A DNA stretch of 55,632 nt from Ramlibacter sp. Its GTDB lineage: Bacteria; Pseudomonadota; Gammaproteobacteria; Burkholderiales; Burkholderiaceae_C. Made by a program: the position numbers and the translations under genes. Of this stretch, positions 1-8,700 are shown one piece after another. The notes below the pieces were generated by a model that saw only the letters and a program-made list of their open reading frames with translations, had not been told where the DNA came from and did not search any database. The DNA is taken from contig JAQGMS010000086.1 in NCBI GenBank assembly GCA_028292245.1, positions 1-55,632 on the forward strand. The letters run 5' to 3'. Each line of letters begins with the position of its first letter. Position 1 is the stretch's first letter.

Positions 1-27
1 TTGCCGAAGGCTCGAAGCCGCCAAAAA

Positions 28-54
28 CCCGTTCGGGCTGAGCTTGTCGAAGCC
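28..54. repeat. Dispersed intergenic repeat fragment
   Basis: The core TTCGGGCTGAGCTTGTCGAA is a sequence I recall as a very common intergenic repeat in Comamonadaceae and related betaproteobacteria. That is family knowledge from memory, not a search result. Only one copy was noticed in this window. Confidence 0.45.
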
Positions 55-341
55 GCGGGGACGCCCGGCCTGCGGTACGTCCCAGCCGATCCCGGTGCGC
101 GGGTCCCTCCTTTCGCCGGGACTTTCCCTGCGCTTCTCGCAGCCTGGGGGTGTCGCAGAACTTGCCGTGGTACGGGCCCGCGCCTGCGGCACCCCTTGCT
201 CCCCGGCTTCGAACAACTGCGCCACTGCTTCCCCAGCCTGCTGCGATGCTCGGCCGCGCACAGGGCTCGCCTGTGCCGTGCCGCAGGCCGGGCTTCTGCG
301 GGGTCTCTCTCGACGATTTCGAAACGCCTGCCCGATCGAGA

Positions 342-347
342 TAAAAT
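342..347 (+). promoter_or_regulatory. Candidate -10 box (TAAAAT)
   Basis: TAAAAT lies 44 bases before the ATG at 392. Burkholderiales promoters often show this -10 form. Upstream, TTCGAA at 318-323 is at 18-bp spacing but is a poor -35. This is inferred from sequence only. Confidence 0.3.
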
Positions 348-366
348 CTGCGTTCAGTCACCTCAC

Positions 367-384
367 CTCCGGCCAAAGCCGGAG
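367..384 (+). promoter_or_regulatory. Hairpin that covers the ribosome-binding site of the 392 gene
   Basis: A perfect 7-bp stem, CTCCGGC (367-373) with GCCGGAG (378-384), closes a CAAA loop. The GGAG at 381-384 is the only good Shine-Dalgarno match and sits 7 bases before the ATG at 392, so it would be paired in the folded mRNA. This arrangement could make translation temperature- or factor-dependent. The structure is visible; the regulatory role is inferred. Confidence 0.45.
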
Positions 385-391
385 CGTCTCG

Positions 392-601
392 ATGTCCTCC
401 GCACCTCCTACAAACGTCATCTCTGACGACGGGCTGCGCTATTCCCGGGGCAAGCCCCCTGGTGGCGCGATCCTCTCCTCAGCCCGCCCGGGTTTCATGA
501 GCTGCTTCAAGTGTGGCGGCTTCCGGCCGCTGGCCGAGCTTGCCTCGAAGCGCATTCTTGGCGCGAACCACAAGGTCTGCAAAGCGGGCTGCAAGCGCTG
601 A
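392..601 (+). CDS. Small cysteine-rich hypothetical protein (69 aa)
   Basis: Unknown function. The C-terminal half carries two cysteine pairs, C38-x2-C41 and C63-x3-C67, spaced like a small zinc ribbon, with basic residues around them (ends KAGCKR). The first 35 residues look unstructured. I chose the ATG at 392 because GGAG precedes it at 7 bases; the in-frame ATG at 497 would give a 34-aa protein holding only the Cys part and is a real alternative. It lies upstream of an RRM RNA-binding protein gene on the same strand, separated by 233 bases that show no gene. A nucleic-acid-binding role is possible but not shown. Confidence 0.45.
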   Translation: MSSAPPTNVISDDGLRYSRGKPPGGAILSSARPGFMSCFKCGGFRPLAELASKRILGANHKVCKAGCKR

Positions 602-834
602 CCGCGCTCCGCACCGAAGGCCGAGGGGCCGCTGCGCCGCTTCCATACGCGCGCAGTAACTCTAGCTTGATCGAGTTCCGCACCCTGTCAGCAGACGTCC
701 ATGCGGCGTCCCCTCGCGCTGATGGTCGGCTCGACGCAGATCCGGCCTTCCTCTCCCAGTTGCGTCCGACTCCCGGTCCTCCTGCCCGTCTCCCCGTTGC
801 GCACTATTGCGCGTCATCATCTAGAAAGGCTCCC

Positions 835-1185
835 ATGAGCACCAAAATCTATGTGGGCAACCTGCCCTACTCCGTGACCGACTCCACCATGGCGAGCAAC
901 TTTGCCGAATTCGGCAGCGTTTCTTCCGCCAAGGTCATGATGGACCGTGAAACCGGCCGCTCCAAAGGGTTTGGTTTTGTCGAAATGGCGTCCGCGGAAC
1001 ACGCCCAGGCTGCCATCAATGCGCTAGACGGCATGTCCGTGGATGGACGGTCCATTACCGTGAACCTGGCCCGCCCTCGTGAAGAAGGCCGTGGCCCGGG
1101 TGGGTACGGTTCAGACGGTTTCAAGGCAACCAAGCGAGCGGACGTAGGCTATGGCAATGGTGGCTACGGCGGTGGTCGCTATTAA
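835..1185 (+). CDS. RRM-domain RNA-binding protein (cold-shock type)
   Basis: A 116-aa single-RRM protein. RNP2 is IYVGNL (residues 5-10) and RNP1 is KGFGFVEM (44-51), both with the aromatic residues that stack on RNA bases. A short Arg/Gly/Tyr-rich tail follows (about 82-116, ending GGYGGGRY). This is the layout of the bacterial and cyanobacterial Rbp family of cytoplasmic RNA-binding proteins, often induced by cold. The start at 835 has GAAAGG 5 bases upstream. The 602-834 stretch before it has no gene and may be a long 5' leader, as is usual for cold-regulated mRNAs, but no element could be proved. No clear terminator follows. Confidence 0.9.
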   Translation: MSTKIYVGNLPYSVTDSTMASNFAEFGSVSSAKVMMDRETGRSKGFGFVEMASAEHAQAAINALDGMSVDGRSITVNLARPREEGRGPGGYGSDGFKATKRADVGYGNGGYGGGRY

Positions 1186-1276
1186 CGCTGTCGCTTCCTG
1201 CAAAGAACCGGCTCCGCAGATTTTTCATTATTCGGATGAGCGGTACGGGCGTGTCGGAACTGCACTGCGCAGAAAT

Positions 1277-1300
1277 GGCCGCTTCTGGCCGAAAGCAGCC
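1277..1300. repeat. Island palindrome, copy 1
   Basis: Imperfect palindrome with arms GGCCGCTT and AAAGCAGCC around a CTGGCC centre. It belongs to a six-copy family in this window (1277, 2220, 4374, 5687, 11032, 12197). It lies in the 274-base gap between the RRM gene and the next gene, where nothing else was recognised. Confidence 0.6.
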
Positions 1301-1459
1301 TTGGCTCCTCTTACTGCATGGGCGTAAGTTGCTGCCGCCCGGCGGAAAGAGCATCGCGAATCGCTCGGGTCCGGGCAGCAGGACACATGGACTTTGTGTG
1401 ATGCCTCACACGCGAACGCGCGGGTCGCGCGGTAGCCTGCTCTTCAGGGGGTGAACAGC

Positions 1460-2128
1460 ATGAGCGACGGGCAGAACAAGCGTTTCAAGAGCGAGAAGGA
1501 TGTATACCTAGCCGCGCAGCCGGTGACGGTGGGGTTTCTGGAGGCGACGATGCCGGACCAGTCCGGCATTTTTAACTTCGATATCCAGCCCCGGACGATG
1601 AACGGCCTGACAGTGATGGAAATTCTGGGATTCGACGAACGGACCAAGGCGGTGACCTGGAAGTCGTCGCGGATCTCGGCGTACTGGCTGCCGTGGAAGT
1701 CTGAGGACACTGTGTCTCTCGACATCGCCAATGGGGCGGACTATTTCTTCACCAGCGAGCTCAATGGCTGCCAATTTCGAATAGCGCCGGTCGGCAACCA
1801 GCTGCGCATCGTGCACGTGGCCGGCAATTACCAGGGCTCGGCCACGGCCCAGGGCTCGCTGGACCGCAATCGCTATGCGCGGCAGGAGTTCACGCAAGCG
1901 CAGTACCGGCGTTCGCGCGCCCTGACTAGTACCACGCCGATCGGCCAGCGATCCCGCTTTCCCGGCACGCGAGGGTATGACGGCCCCCACGCCTGGACCA
2001 ATGTGTTTGGCTTCCGGCGCACGCAGTTTTTCGGTCCGTCGACGTGGCACGTCTGGTACCAGACCGTGCAGCGCGACGACAACGCGGGCAGGTACGTCGC
2101 GGCGGCCTACCGGCTGGGCGTGTTCTGA
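1460..2128 (+). CDS. Hypothetical protein with deamidase-like Cys/His pair (222 aa)
   Basis: No family recognised with confidence. The ATG at 1460 is preceded by CAGGGGG at good spacing; a GTG at 1451 is the alternative. No signal peptide or membrane segment is seen. The centre reads as beta-strands with the segment SELNGCQFRI then LRIVHVAGN: Cys104 and His119 lie 15 residues apart, on two neighbouring predicted strands. That matches the spacing and local look (x-N/S-G-C ... H) of the CNF1/BLF1 glutamine-deamidase fold. The C-terminal half (about 135-222) is basic and aromatic-rich. The deamidase idea is inference from one motif. It could equally be an unrelated conserved protein. It stands alone with repeats on both sides. 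Confidence 0.7.
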   Translation: MSDGQNKRFKSEKDVYLAAQPVTVGFLEATMPDQSGIFNFDIQPRTMNGLTVMEILGFDERTKAVTWKSSRISAYWLPWKSEDTVSLDIANGADYFFTSELNGCQFRIAPVGNQLRIVHVAGNYQGSATAQGSLDRNRYARQEFTQAQYRRSRALTSTTPIGQRSRFPGTRGYDGPHAWTNVFGFRRTQFFGPSTWHVWYQTVQRDDNAGRYVAAAYRLGVF

Positions 2129-2219
2129 GACTGCATTCCCCCGAGCTGGCCCTGCATTTAGCAGACCCAGCTTAAGCTCTGCAAGGGGCGGAAGTGCCCA
2201 GCATGCCGCGCACGTGCAC

Positions 2220-2243
2220 GGCCGCCTCCGACCCAAAGCGGCC
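2220..2243. repeat. Island palindrome, copy 2
   Basis: Arms GGCCGC and GCGGCC around a centre containing CGACCCAAA. This is the second sub-type of the six-copy palindrome, with CGACCC in place of CTGGCC. It lies between the 222-aa gene and the end of the convergent methyltransferase gene. Confidence 0.6.
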
Positions 2244-2270
2244 CTCACATGGCCCCATCCATTCGGCCCC

Positions 2271-3071
2271 TCACGCCTGTGCCACCAGCCAACGGAACAT
2301 GGCCCGGATTACATAGCTACCATCGCCCTGAGCGAACGGCCGCAGCGCCGCCTCATGGACCCGGTCGACCTCGGCATCCGAACTGTTCTCCGCCGCGCGG
2401 ACCGCGACGCCGGCAGAGGCTAAGCCGCGGAGCCCAGTGGCGAGATCCGGGTAGCGCCATGTGCATTCCACGTCCTCGATCGCCAGGTGGCGCAGACCTG
2501 CCGACTCGGCAAGTGCCGTCAGCGCGACCTTGTCCGCGAGCGCGAACGGCCCGGGCGCTCCGGGCGGCGGTGGCGGAAGCAAGGGCTTGAGGGCGGCAAC
2601 GAGCGATGCCGCTTCCATCCCGTCGGCGGGGCCCCATGTCATGACAACGACGCGGCCCGCAGGCCGTGTCACCCGACGGGCTTCCGCGAGCGCAGCGACC
2701 GGGTCGCCAGCGTACTGGAAAGCGTTAAAGCCCGTCACCAGGTCGAAGGTGCCGTTCTCGAACGGCAGGTCTTCGAGCTCACCTTGCCGAAAGTCAGCCG
2801 AAGGCACGCGGGCGCGGGCGATTTCGAGCAGATGCTCGGCGGCGTCCAGGCCGCAGACGGTGGCTCCCCGGCGCGCCGCCATCAAAGCTGCGAGGCCCGC
2901 CCCGCAGCCGAGGTCGGCATAGCGCATGCCCGGTCCCACACCGAGTTGTTCGAACACCACTTCATACGCGCGCGTGAATTGCGGCTCCTGGACCTCGACC
3001 CAGTCGCGATGGCGTGCCCCCCAGAGCCTGCCGTTGGCGAGCGCAGTGCGTGGCTTGACGGAATTGTTCAT
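2271..3071 (-). CDS. Class I SAM-dependent methyltransferase
   Basis: A 266-aa cytoplasmic methyltransferase of the UbiE/Methyltransf_11 type. Motif I is ADLGCGAGLAAL (about 52-63), the acidic residue that holds the ribose is in GLDAAEHLL (D76), and the post-motif segment FDLVTGFNAFQY (109-120) follows. The substrate cannot be told. The start at 3071 was chosen because AAGGAGA lies just upstream. It is divergent from the hydrolase-LuxR gene across 158 bases, so the two may share a control region. A Pro-rich loop (PPPPPGAPG, about 168-176) precedes a C-terminal helical part. Confidence 0.85.
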   Translation of the reverse strand: MNNSVKPRTALANGRLWGARHRDWVEVQEPQFTRAYEVVFEQLGVGPGMRYADLGCGAGLAALMAARRGATVCGLDAAEHLLEIARARVPSADFRQGELEDLPFENGTFDLVTGFNAFQYAGDPVAALAEARRVTRPAGRVVVMTWGPADGMEAASLVAALKPLLPPPPPGAPGPFALADKVALTALAESAGLRHLAIEDVECTWRYPDLATGLRGLASAGVAVRAAENSSDAEVDRVHEAALRPFAQGDGSYVIRAMFRWLVAQA

Positions 3072-3229
3072 GCGAGTCTCCTTTGCAGCCCCAAAAGCGG
3101 GTGGATCAACTTTGCCGGGCTTGGCTGCGCGCGTCATGAGCCCCAAGGCCCACGACTGAACTCCAGTCGGATGCATCACGGGATGACTTGTGGGTCCGGT
3201 GGCCCAGTCCTGCGTTTAGACTGCCCACC

Positions 3230-4330
3230 GTGAACCTCACGAATGCCGCCCAGGTCCGCTTCTGCACCACGCGTGACGGAGTGAACATTGCCTATGCGAC
3301 TCGCGGTAGCGGCCCTCCTTTGGTGAAGACGCCGAACTGGCTCAATCACGTGGAGCTCGATGTAACCAGCGTGGTCTGGCGCAGCTGGATAGAGCGGCTG
3401 GAGCGCGACTACAGGCTGGTGCGATACGACGCGAGGGGGTGCGGCCTGTCCGACCGGTCGCCGCCGGAGATGTCGTTCGCCACCAACCACCTTGACCTGG
3501 AGGCTGTCGTGGATGCCGCAGGCCTGCAGCAGTTCGTGCTCTACGGAGCATCGCAGGGCGCTGCCGTCGCCATCGACTACGCGGCCCGCCATCCGGAGCG
3601 CGTGAGCCACCTCGTGCTGTGTGGTGCCTACATGCAAGGCGCATGGAAGCGTCCTGCAGCGCCCGAGGTCAGGGAAGAGGCGGCCGCGTTGCTGAAGCTG
3701 GTGGAGATCGGCTGGGGTCGCGAGAATTCCGCCTTTCGACAGGTGTTCGCCAACCAGTTCATTCCCGATGCCACCCGCGAACAGTTACAGGGTTTCGATG
3801 AGATCCAGCGAAAGACCGTCAGCCCTGAAGGTGCAGCGCGGCTGCTGCGAACGTTCTACGACATCGACGTAGTCGACGCAGCACGGCGCGTGCGCTGCCC
3901 CACGCTCGTTCTGCACGCCACTCACGATGCGCGGATCCCGTTCGAGGAGGGTCGCCGAACTGCGAGCACCATCCCGGGGGCGGCCTTCGTCTCGCTCGAC
4001 AGCCGCAGCCACGTCCTGCTCGAAAACGATCCGGCCTGGGACAGCTACTTCCACGCGCTGGAACGGTTCCTGCCGCGCTCCGGGCGAGCTGAAGGCGGAC
4101 GCGCCGATCGGGGCGCCTTCGGGGAGCTCACGCCAGCCGAATTGCGCGTGCTGGAGCTCGTCGCCGCCGGGATCAGCAATCCGCATATCGCGCAGCGGCT
4201 GGGAATCGCGGAAAAGACTGTTCGCAACCACATGAACCACATCTTTTCGAAGTTGGGTGCGCGGGACCGATCACAGGCGATCGTGCTTGCCAGAGAGGCG
4301 GGGTTCGGTGGATCGCGTCCGGAATCGTGA
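3230..4330 (+). CDS. Alpha/beta hydrolase fused to a LuxR-type DNA-binding domain
   Basis: A 366-aa two-domain protein. The N-terminal part (about 8-285) is an alpha/beta hydrolase with nucleophile S108 in GASQG, acid D233 in HDARIP and H261 in SRSHVLL, so the catalytic triad is complete. The C-terminal part (about 298-360) is a LuxR/GerE helix-turn-helix beginning LTPAELRVLELVAAG. Such fusions are known and are presumed to be regulators that sense or process a small molecule. The GTG at 3230 is the likely start, because family members begin close to the RFCTTRDGV segment; an upstream ATG-less extension to 3188 is less likely. Its target may be its own divergent neighbour, the methyltransferase; this is inference. 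Confidence 0.85.
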   Translation: MNLTNAAQVRFCTTRDGVNIAYATRGSGPPLVKTPNWLNHVELDVTSVVWRSWIERLERDYRLVRYDARGCGLSDRSPPEMSFATNHLDLEAVVDAAGLQQFVLYGASQGAAVAIDYAARHPERVSHLVLCGAYMQGAWKRPAAPEVREEAAALLKLVEIGWGRENSAFRQVFANQFIPDATREQLQGFDEIQRKTVSPEGAARLLRTFYDIDVVDAARRVRCPTLVLHATHDARIPFEEGRRTASTIPGAAFVSLDSRSHVLLENDPAWDSYFHALERFLPRSGRAEGGRADRGAFGELTPAELRVLELVAAGISNPHIAQRLGIAEKTVRNHMNHIFSKLGARDRSQAIVLAREAGFGGSRPES

Positions 4331-4373
4331 GTACCTTGGCGCACTGAGGAACGCGAGCCATGCATCCGAAGAC

Positions 4374-4397
4374 GTCTGCTTCTGGCCGGACGCAGAC
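4374..4397. repeat. Island palindrome, copy 3
   Basis: Arms GTCTGC and GCAGAC around TTCTGGCCGGAC. It lies in the 258-base gap before the HNH gene. The two compensating changes relative to other copies (GTCCGC to GTCTGC, GCGGAC to GCAGAC) keep the stem paired. Confidence 0.6.
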
Positions 4398-4575
4398 ATC
4401 CGACCGATTTACCGTCCGCCGGCGTTGTTGCCGCGGATCAATCCGCTTAGACATCACGCTTGTGCCACGAGATCGCTGGAGTTCCGGAGATCGGAGCGGC
4501 CTCCATTGCGTCAGTCCGAAATTTTCAAGGGCGGGTACACAGCACCAATCCTCGGGAGCGAACGACTGGCTCGCA

Positions 4576-4581
4576 TATAGT
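4576..4581 (+). promoter_or_regulatory. Candidate -10 box, possibly for leaderless transcript
   Basis: TATAGT lies 7 bases before the ATG at 4589, which has no Shine-Dalgarno sequence. If it is used, transcription would begin at or next to the start codon, giving a leaderless mRNA. No good -35 was found. Confidence 0.25.
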
Positions 4582-4588
4582 CTTGCTT

Positions 4589-5452
4589 ATGAGAAAACAG
4601 CTCCCCAAGGCGCTTGAGACTGAGGTCTTGTTGGCGAGCAGCAGACGGTGCTGCTTGTGCGTTTTCCTTGATGGCGTCGATGACGTGCGCAAAGGGCAGA
4701 TCGCGCATGTGAATCACGATCCTGGTGATGCGCGGTTCAAGAACTTGGTCTGGCTCTGTCTCGACCATCATGATGAATACGACGGGAGCACGAGCCAGTC
4801 CAAGGGATTGACCCAAGGCGAGATCACCGCATATAGGGATCGACTCTATGAATCCCGCCCGGCAGCATCGCGCCAGCAGCAGGGCGTTGGCGATCAAGCA
4901 GAGTCTGCTGAACTCAAACCGTTACCTCACCTGTCTATGTTCGACCATCTTCGCCGCGACTTTCCGCGTGAAACTGGGTTCACTGGCAACGCTTGGCGCT
5001 ATCCGCTCTGGCAAGTTGCTAACCAGCCTGATCTCTTCGCCTACAAGGCGTCCAACGGCGCAGATGGGATCTGCTTACTTGAGCGCGTTGATCTGCCTGA
5101 TGGCCGCATCGTAATTGCCTGCATTTCCATCGTCGGCAATCCCGGCCAAAGCATCACGAATGCGGTGGAAGAGATCTGCTTTCAGGTTTGCGAGCGATTC
5201 GAGATCCCACCGGAGCACTTGATCTGGCTCGAACACTATGAGAATCTGCCCGGATATGAAGAGTGGTCTTGGGTCACATTCGAGCAGCTTCCCCCCGCTT
5301 CCCTTTTCAGAAATCCAACGTGGCGGACAATGACGCCTGCCCTGTGGCGGCAATTGGGACTGAAGCCACGTGCCAAGCTCTTGCAGCAGGACGGCTACTA
5401 TGAGTCGATGCTGGACAAGGAGTTTCCTTGGCCCTGCGATTCCATTGTGTAG
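4589..5452 (+). CDS. HNH-type nuclease-like protein (287 aa)
   Basis: The N-terminal 90 residues resemble a zinc-supported HNH endonuclease: C21-x2-C24, then GQIAHVNHD with H40, then LVWLCLDHHDEYD (C57, H60, H61). The remaining about 180 residues form an acidic, aromatic-rich domain that I do not recognise (contains NLPGYEEWSWVTFEQLPP). HNH proteins of this shape often occur in defence or mobile-element regions. The ATG at 4589 was chosen because the protein-like sequence begins there; an earlier in-frame start at 4460 would add a non-conserved-looking stretch. It lies 320 bases before the NACHT-nuclease gene on the same strand. Whether the two act together is unknown. Base composition is visibly less G+C-rich than in the core genes to the right. 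Confidence 0.75.
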   Translation: MRKQLPKALETEVLLASSRRCCLCVFLDGVDDVRKGQIAHVNHDPGDARFKNLVWLCLDHHDEYDGSTSQSKGLTQGEITAYRDRLYESRPAASRQQQGVGDQAESAELKPLPHLSMFDHLRRDFPRETGFTGNAWRYPLWQVANQPDLFAYKASNGADGICLLERVDLPDGRIVIACISIVGNPGQSITNAVEEICFQVCERFEIPPEHLIWLEHYENLPGYEEWSWVTFEQLPPASLFRNPTWRTMTPALWRQLGLKPRAKLLQQDGYYESMLDKEFPWPCDSIV

Positions 5453-5772
5453 CGCGAGGTGCCATCTCGACGCCCCTCCTACTGCCCGAGATTGGTGACA
5501 TCAATCCAGCCTGGGGATGAGTTGGGTCGGCGATTCGGAAACCAGCTTACTCGGAAGCGCGCCGGGTGGCGACGAGAGGGCACACAGGGGCCTGAACTGC
5601 AACGCACCACCGCAAGGCTGTGAGCCAGGCCCTTCGAAGCCGCTGTGCGCCATGCGTTGACTGTTCGATTCTTGACCCCCCTTAGACCGCTTCTGGCCGG
5701 AAGCGGACATCTCCTATGCCAAGCCTGCTCCGTGGGCTGCCGTAGCCGCAGTGAAGGTACCATCGGGCCACT
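5453..5772. other. Intergenic region before the NACHT-nuclease gene
   Basis: 320 bases without a supported gene. It contains one copy of the island palindrome (5687-5706). GAAGG at 5757-5761 is too far from the ATG at 5773 to be a good ribosome-binding site. No clear promoter was found. Confidence 0.5.
5687..5706. repeat. Island palindrome, copy 4
   Basis: Arms CCGCTT and AAGCGG with centre CTGGCCGG; the most perfect copy of the family. It lies 66 bases before the start of the NACHT-nuclease gene and could form a hairpin in its leader. Confidence 0.65.
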
Positions 5773-8700
5773 ATGTTTGGCGATTTCATTGACCTGCATC
5801 GGAACTTCTACGAACTGGCCTCCTCAGAGCCCTCGGCAGAGCGAATTGACGAGGGTCCGTTGGTCCGGAGCGGCCGCAACTTCAATTGGGATGACCTTCT
5901 TGCCGCCTACCGCGTCGTCATCCTGGCCGAGGCCGGCGCAGGCAAGACGGAAGAGATCCGGCAGGTAGCAAATCGTCTTCGCCGAGAAGGAAAGCCAGCG
6001 TTCTTCCTACGGCTTGAACACGTAGCTTCCAATGACTTGGACGTCGCCTTTGAGGTAGGCAACGCCCATGACTTCCGGTCGTGGCTCGATTCAAGCGTGC
6101 AGGGTTGGCTGCTTCTCGACTCAATCGACGAATCCAAGCTTCGTCACCCCAACGACTTCGCCTTGGCCATCCGGAAGATCGGCATCGCGCTAGGAGCAGC
6201 CAAGGAACGCTGTCACATCACGATCACCGGGCGAATGCCCGCATGGCGCCCGAGCTCAGACAGAAGCATTTGCGCATCGGCACTGCCGATACGGCCGCCT
6301 GAATCGACCTCAGCGTCCACCGAAGCCCGGAACAGCGATGGGTTCCTGGTCGTTGCCCTGCAGGACCTAACGCCCGCCCAAGTCAAAAATTACGTCATTG
6401 GCAAGGGGCTGCAGGATCACGACGAGTTCGTTCGAGCCCTCGAGCGACATGACGCATGGCCGCACGCAGCGCGACCTTTGGACTTGGATGAGCTCATGGA
6501 ATTCTGGAAGGAGACGGGTCGAATTGGATCAAGGCTTGAGCTCACCCATGGCAGCATCGACCGCCGACTGAAGGAACCGGATCCCAATCGCGGCGTCGTG
6601 AACCCCCTTGCCCCCGAGCGCGCTTGGGACGGAGCGATGCAAGCTGCTGCGGCATGCACGTTGACCGGACAGTCTGCCATCAAGATCCCAGATTCGGTTG
6701 GCGGCTTGGCTGGGTTGTCCTTGGAAGACCTTCTGCCGAGCTGGGACCACCGTGACTGCATGACCTTGCTCTCAAGGGCTATCTTCGACGAAGCCATCTA
6801 CGGCTGCGTCCGCATCGCGCACAGGTCTTTCAGGGAGTACCTGACCGCAAAATGGTTTGCAAAGCTCCTCTCGGAATCGACGTCGCGCAGGCCGATCGAC
6901 CAGCTGTTCTTTCGAGAGCAGTTCGGCGTGACCGTGGTGGTGCCCTCGCGACGTCCAATCCTTCCTTGGCTCGCCCTCCTCGATTCGAAGATTGCTGACC
7001 GGGTGATGCGAATCGCACCGGAGGTGCTCTTAGAGGGTGGGGACCCGCACGCGCTTCCTCTACCGGCGCGACAACAACTCCTTCAACAGTGCTGTGACCG
7101 GCTTGCCCGTGGCAACGTGACGCAGTCTTCCTTCGCGCTGGATGCGATCGAACGCTTTTCCGCGCCGGACATTGCCGATGACGTGGCGAGATTGATGCAT
7201 GAGCACGGCGACAAACCCGAAATCCTCATCTTTCTCCTTCGAATGGTCTCGCGGGGGCAGCTGGCGACCCTTCTACCCTTCGTTTTGCGTATTGCGTCCG
7301 ACGCTACCGGAGATCGCAGCGCACGGGTCACAGCAGTGCAGATTCTGGGCGAGCTCGGGAGCGAAGATGACAAACGGACGTTGCGCACGACGGTGCTCGC
7401 CGAGCCCGGACCCCATGACCGAGAACTGGTCAGCGAACTTCTGCAGGGGAATGCACCAACACAAGACGTCCTGGATTGGCTCATAGGCTGCCTGCCCGTG
7501 CTCGCCCCCGCAAGGCGTCACTCCATCGACTACCTGGAGCACGCCCTCCAGGACTTTGCCAAGCGCGCTCCGCTCGAATTGCTGCCGAACCTGGTGTCCG
7601 TGATCGACGACTTCTTGCGCCAGCCTCCATACGGAGAAATGGGTGCATCGCATGTCTCCATGGCTCATGCCTGGCTCGCTCGCGCTGCTGGAACGACGTT
7701 GGGGCGGCTCATTGAAGCCCAGCAGCCGAAAACTCTTTCTGATGATTCCCTAAACCTCCTGGACAGACTTGGAGGAATGTCACAAAGCTCCGACCACCTC
7801 GAAAAGTCTGACCTTTCGGAGCTCGTGTCTGGATGGAGGGAATTGAAGTTTCTCCTATTCTGGCGGATCGTCGGATACGCCCGCCAAAGCGCACTGGCGA
7901 AGGGCGAGCCGGCTCCGACCACTTGGTGGTCCCACTACATCTACGGGTCGTTCGTGAAGTTTTCAGCTGGCGACTTTCCTTATGCGCTGAAGCAACTCAC
8001 GACTCGCGAGTCCCAAGAAGACCGCCGCGTCGCACTTTCCTTGGCGTGCGATCTCTACGCCGAAGGGGGTAGAGACGCCAAAAATCGGAGGGCGTTGTGG
8101 AAGGCTCTCGGAACCGAGGCGGTGCTGCGCGCTGAACTGAAGGCATTCATGCACCCCCGCGTCACGCCCGCCCAGGCAAGGCTCCGGAGCATGAATCGAG
8201 ACCATGCCAAGCGCACAGAGGCGTACCAGACAAAGCAGAAGCGCAATCTCGAGAAGTGGCTTGAGTACCTTCAAAGCCACGTCGAGAGCTTGCGGAACTC
8301 GCCCCTCACCACCCGCGGCGACGTCAGCGGCCCACAGCACTATCTGTTCGAGCATGTTCGCTCGGCAAGCAAGGGCGGCAATCACTGGTCAACAGGCAAC
8401 TGGCAAGCGGCGGCGGATGCCTTTGGAGCGGAGGTCGCCTTGGCGTTTCGCGACGGAGCGGTTGCGTTCTGGCGAAACTTCCGGCCAATGCTCAGGTCGG
8501 AAGGGGCCGAGGACAACAGCACGCCTTTCAGCGTCATATTCGGCTTGTTCGGGTTGGCAATCGAAGCCGCTGAAAATCCGCATTGGGTGAGTAAGCTGAC
8601 GCAGGCCGAGGCCGAAATTTCCGTCAGGTACGGGATCCATGAGCTCAATGGTTTCCCGCCTTGGCTACCCTCGTTGTTCCGAAGATTTCCCGAGGTCGTA

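Larger units (their letters stand above)
1..391. other. Non-coding stretch at left window edge
   Basis: No convincing gene is seen here. Open frames exist on the plus strand, but their translations are low-complexity (rich in Cys, Arg, Pro, Ala), as expected by chance in G+C-rich DNA. The stretch holds a dispersed repeat fragment near its start and, near its end, a promoter-like box and a hairpin belonging to the small gene that starts at 392. It could also contain the remnant of a gene cut by the window edge. Confidence 0.5.
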
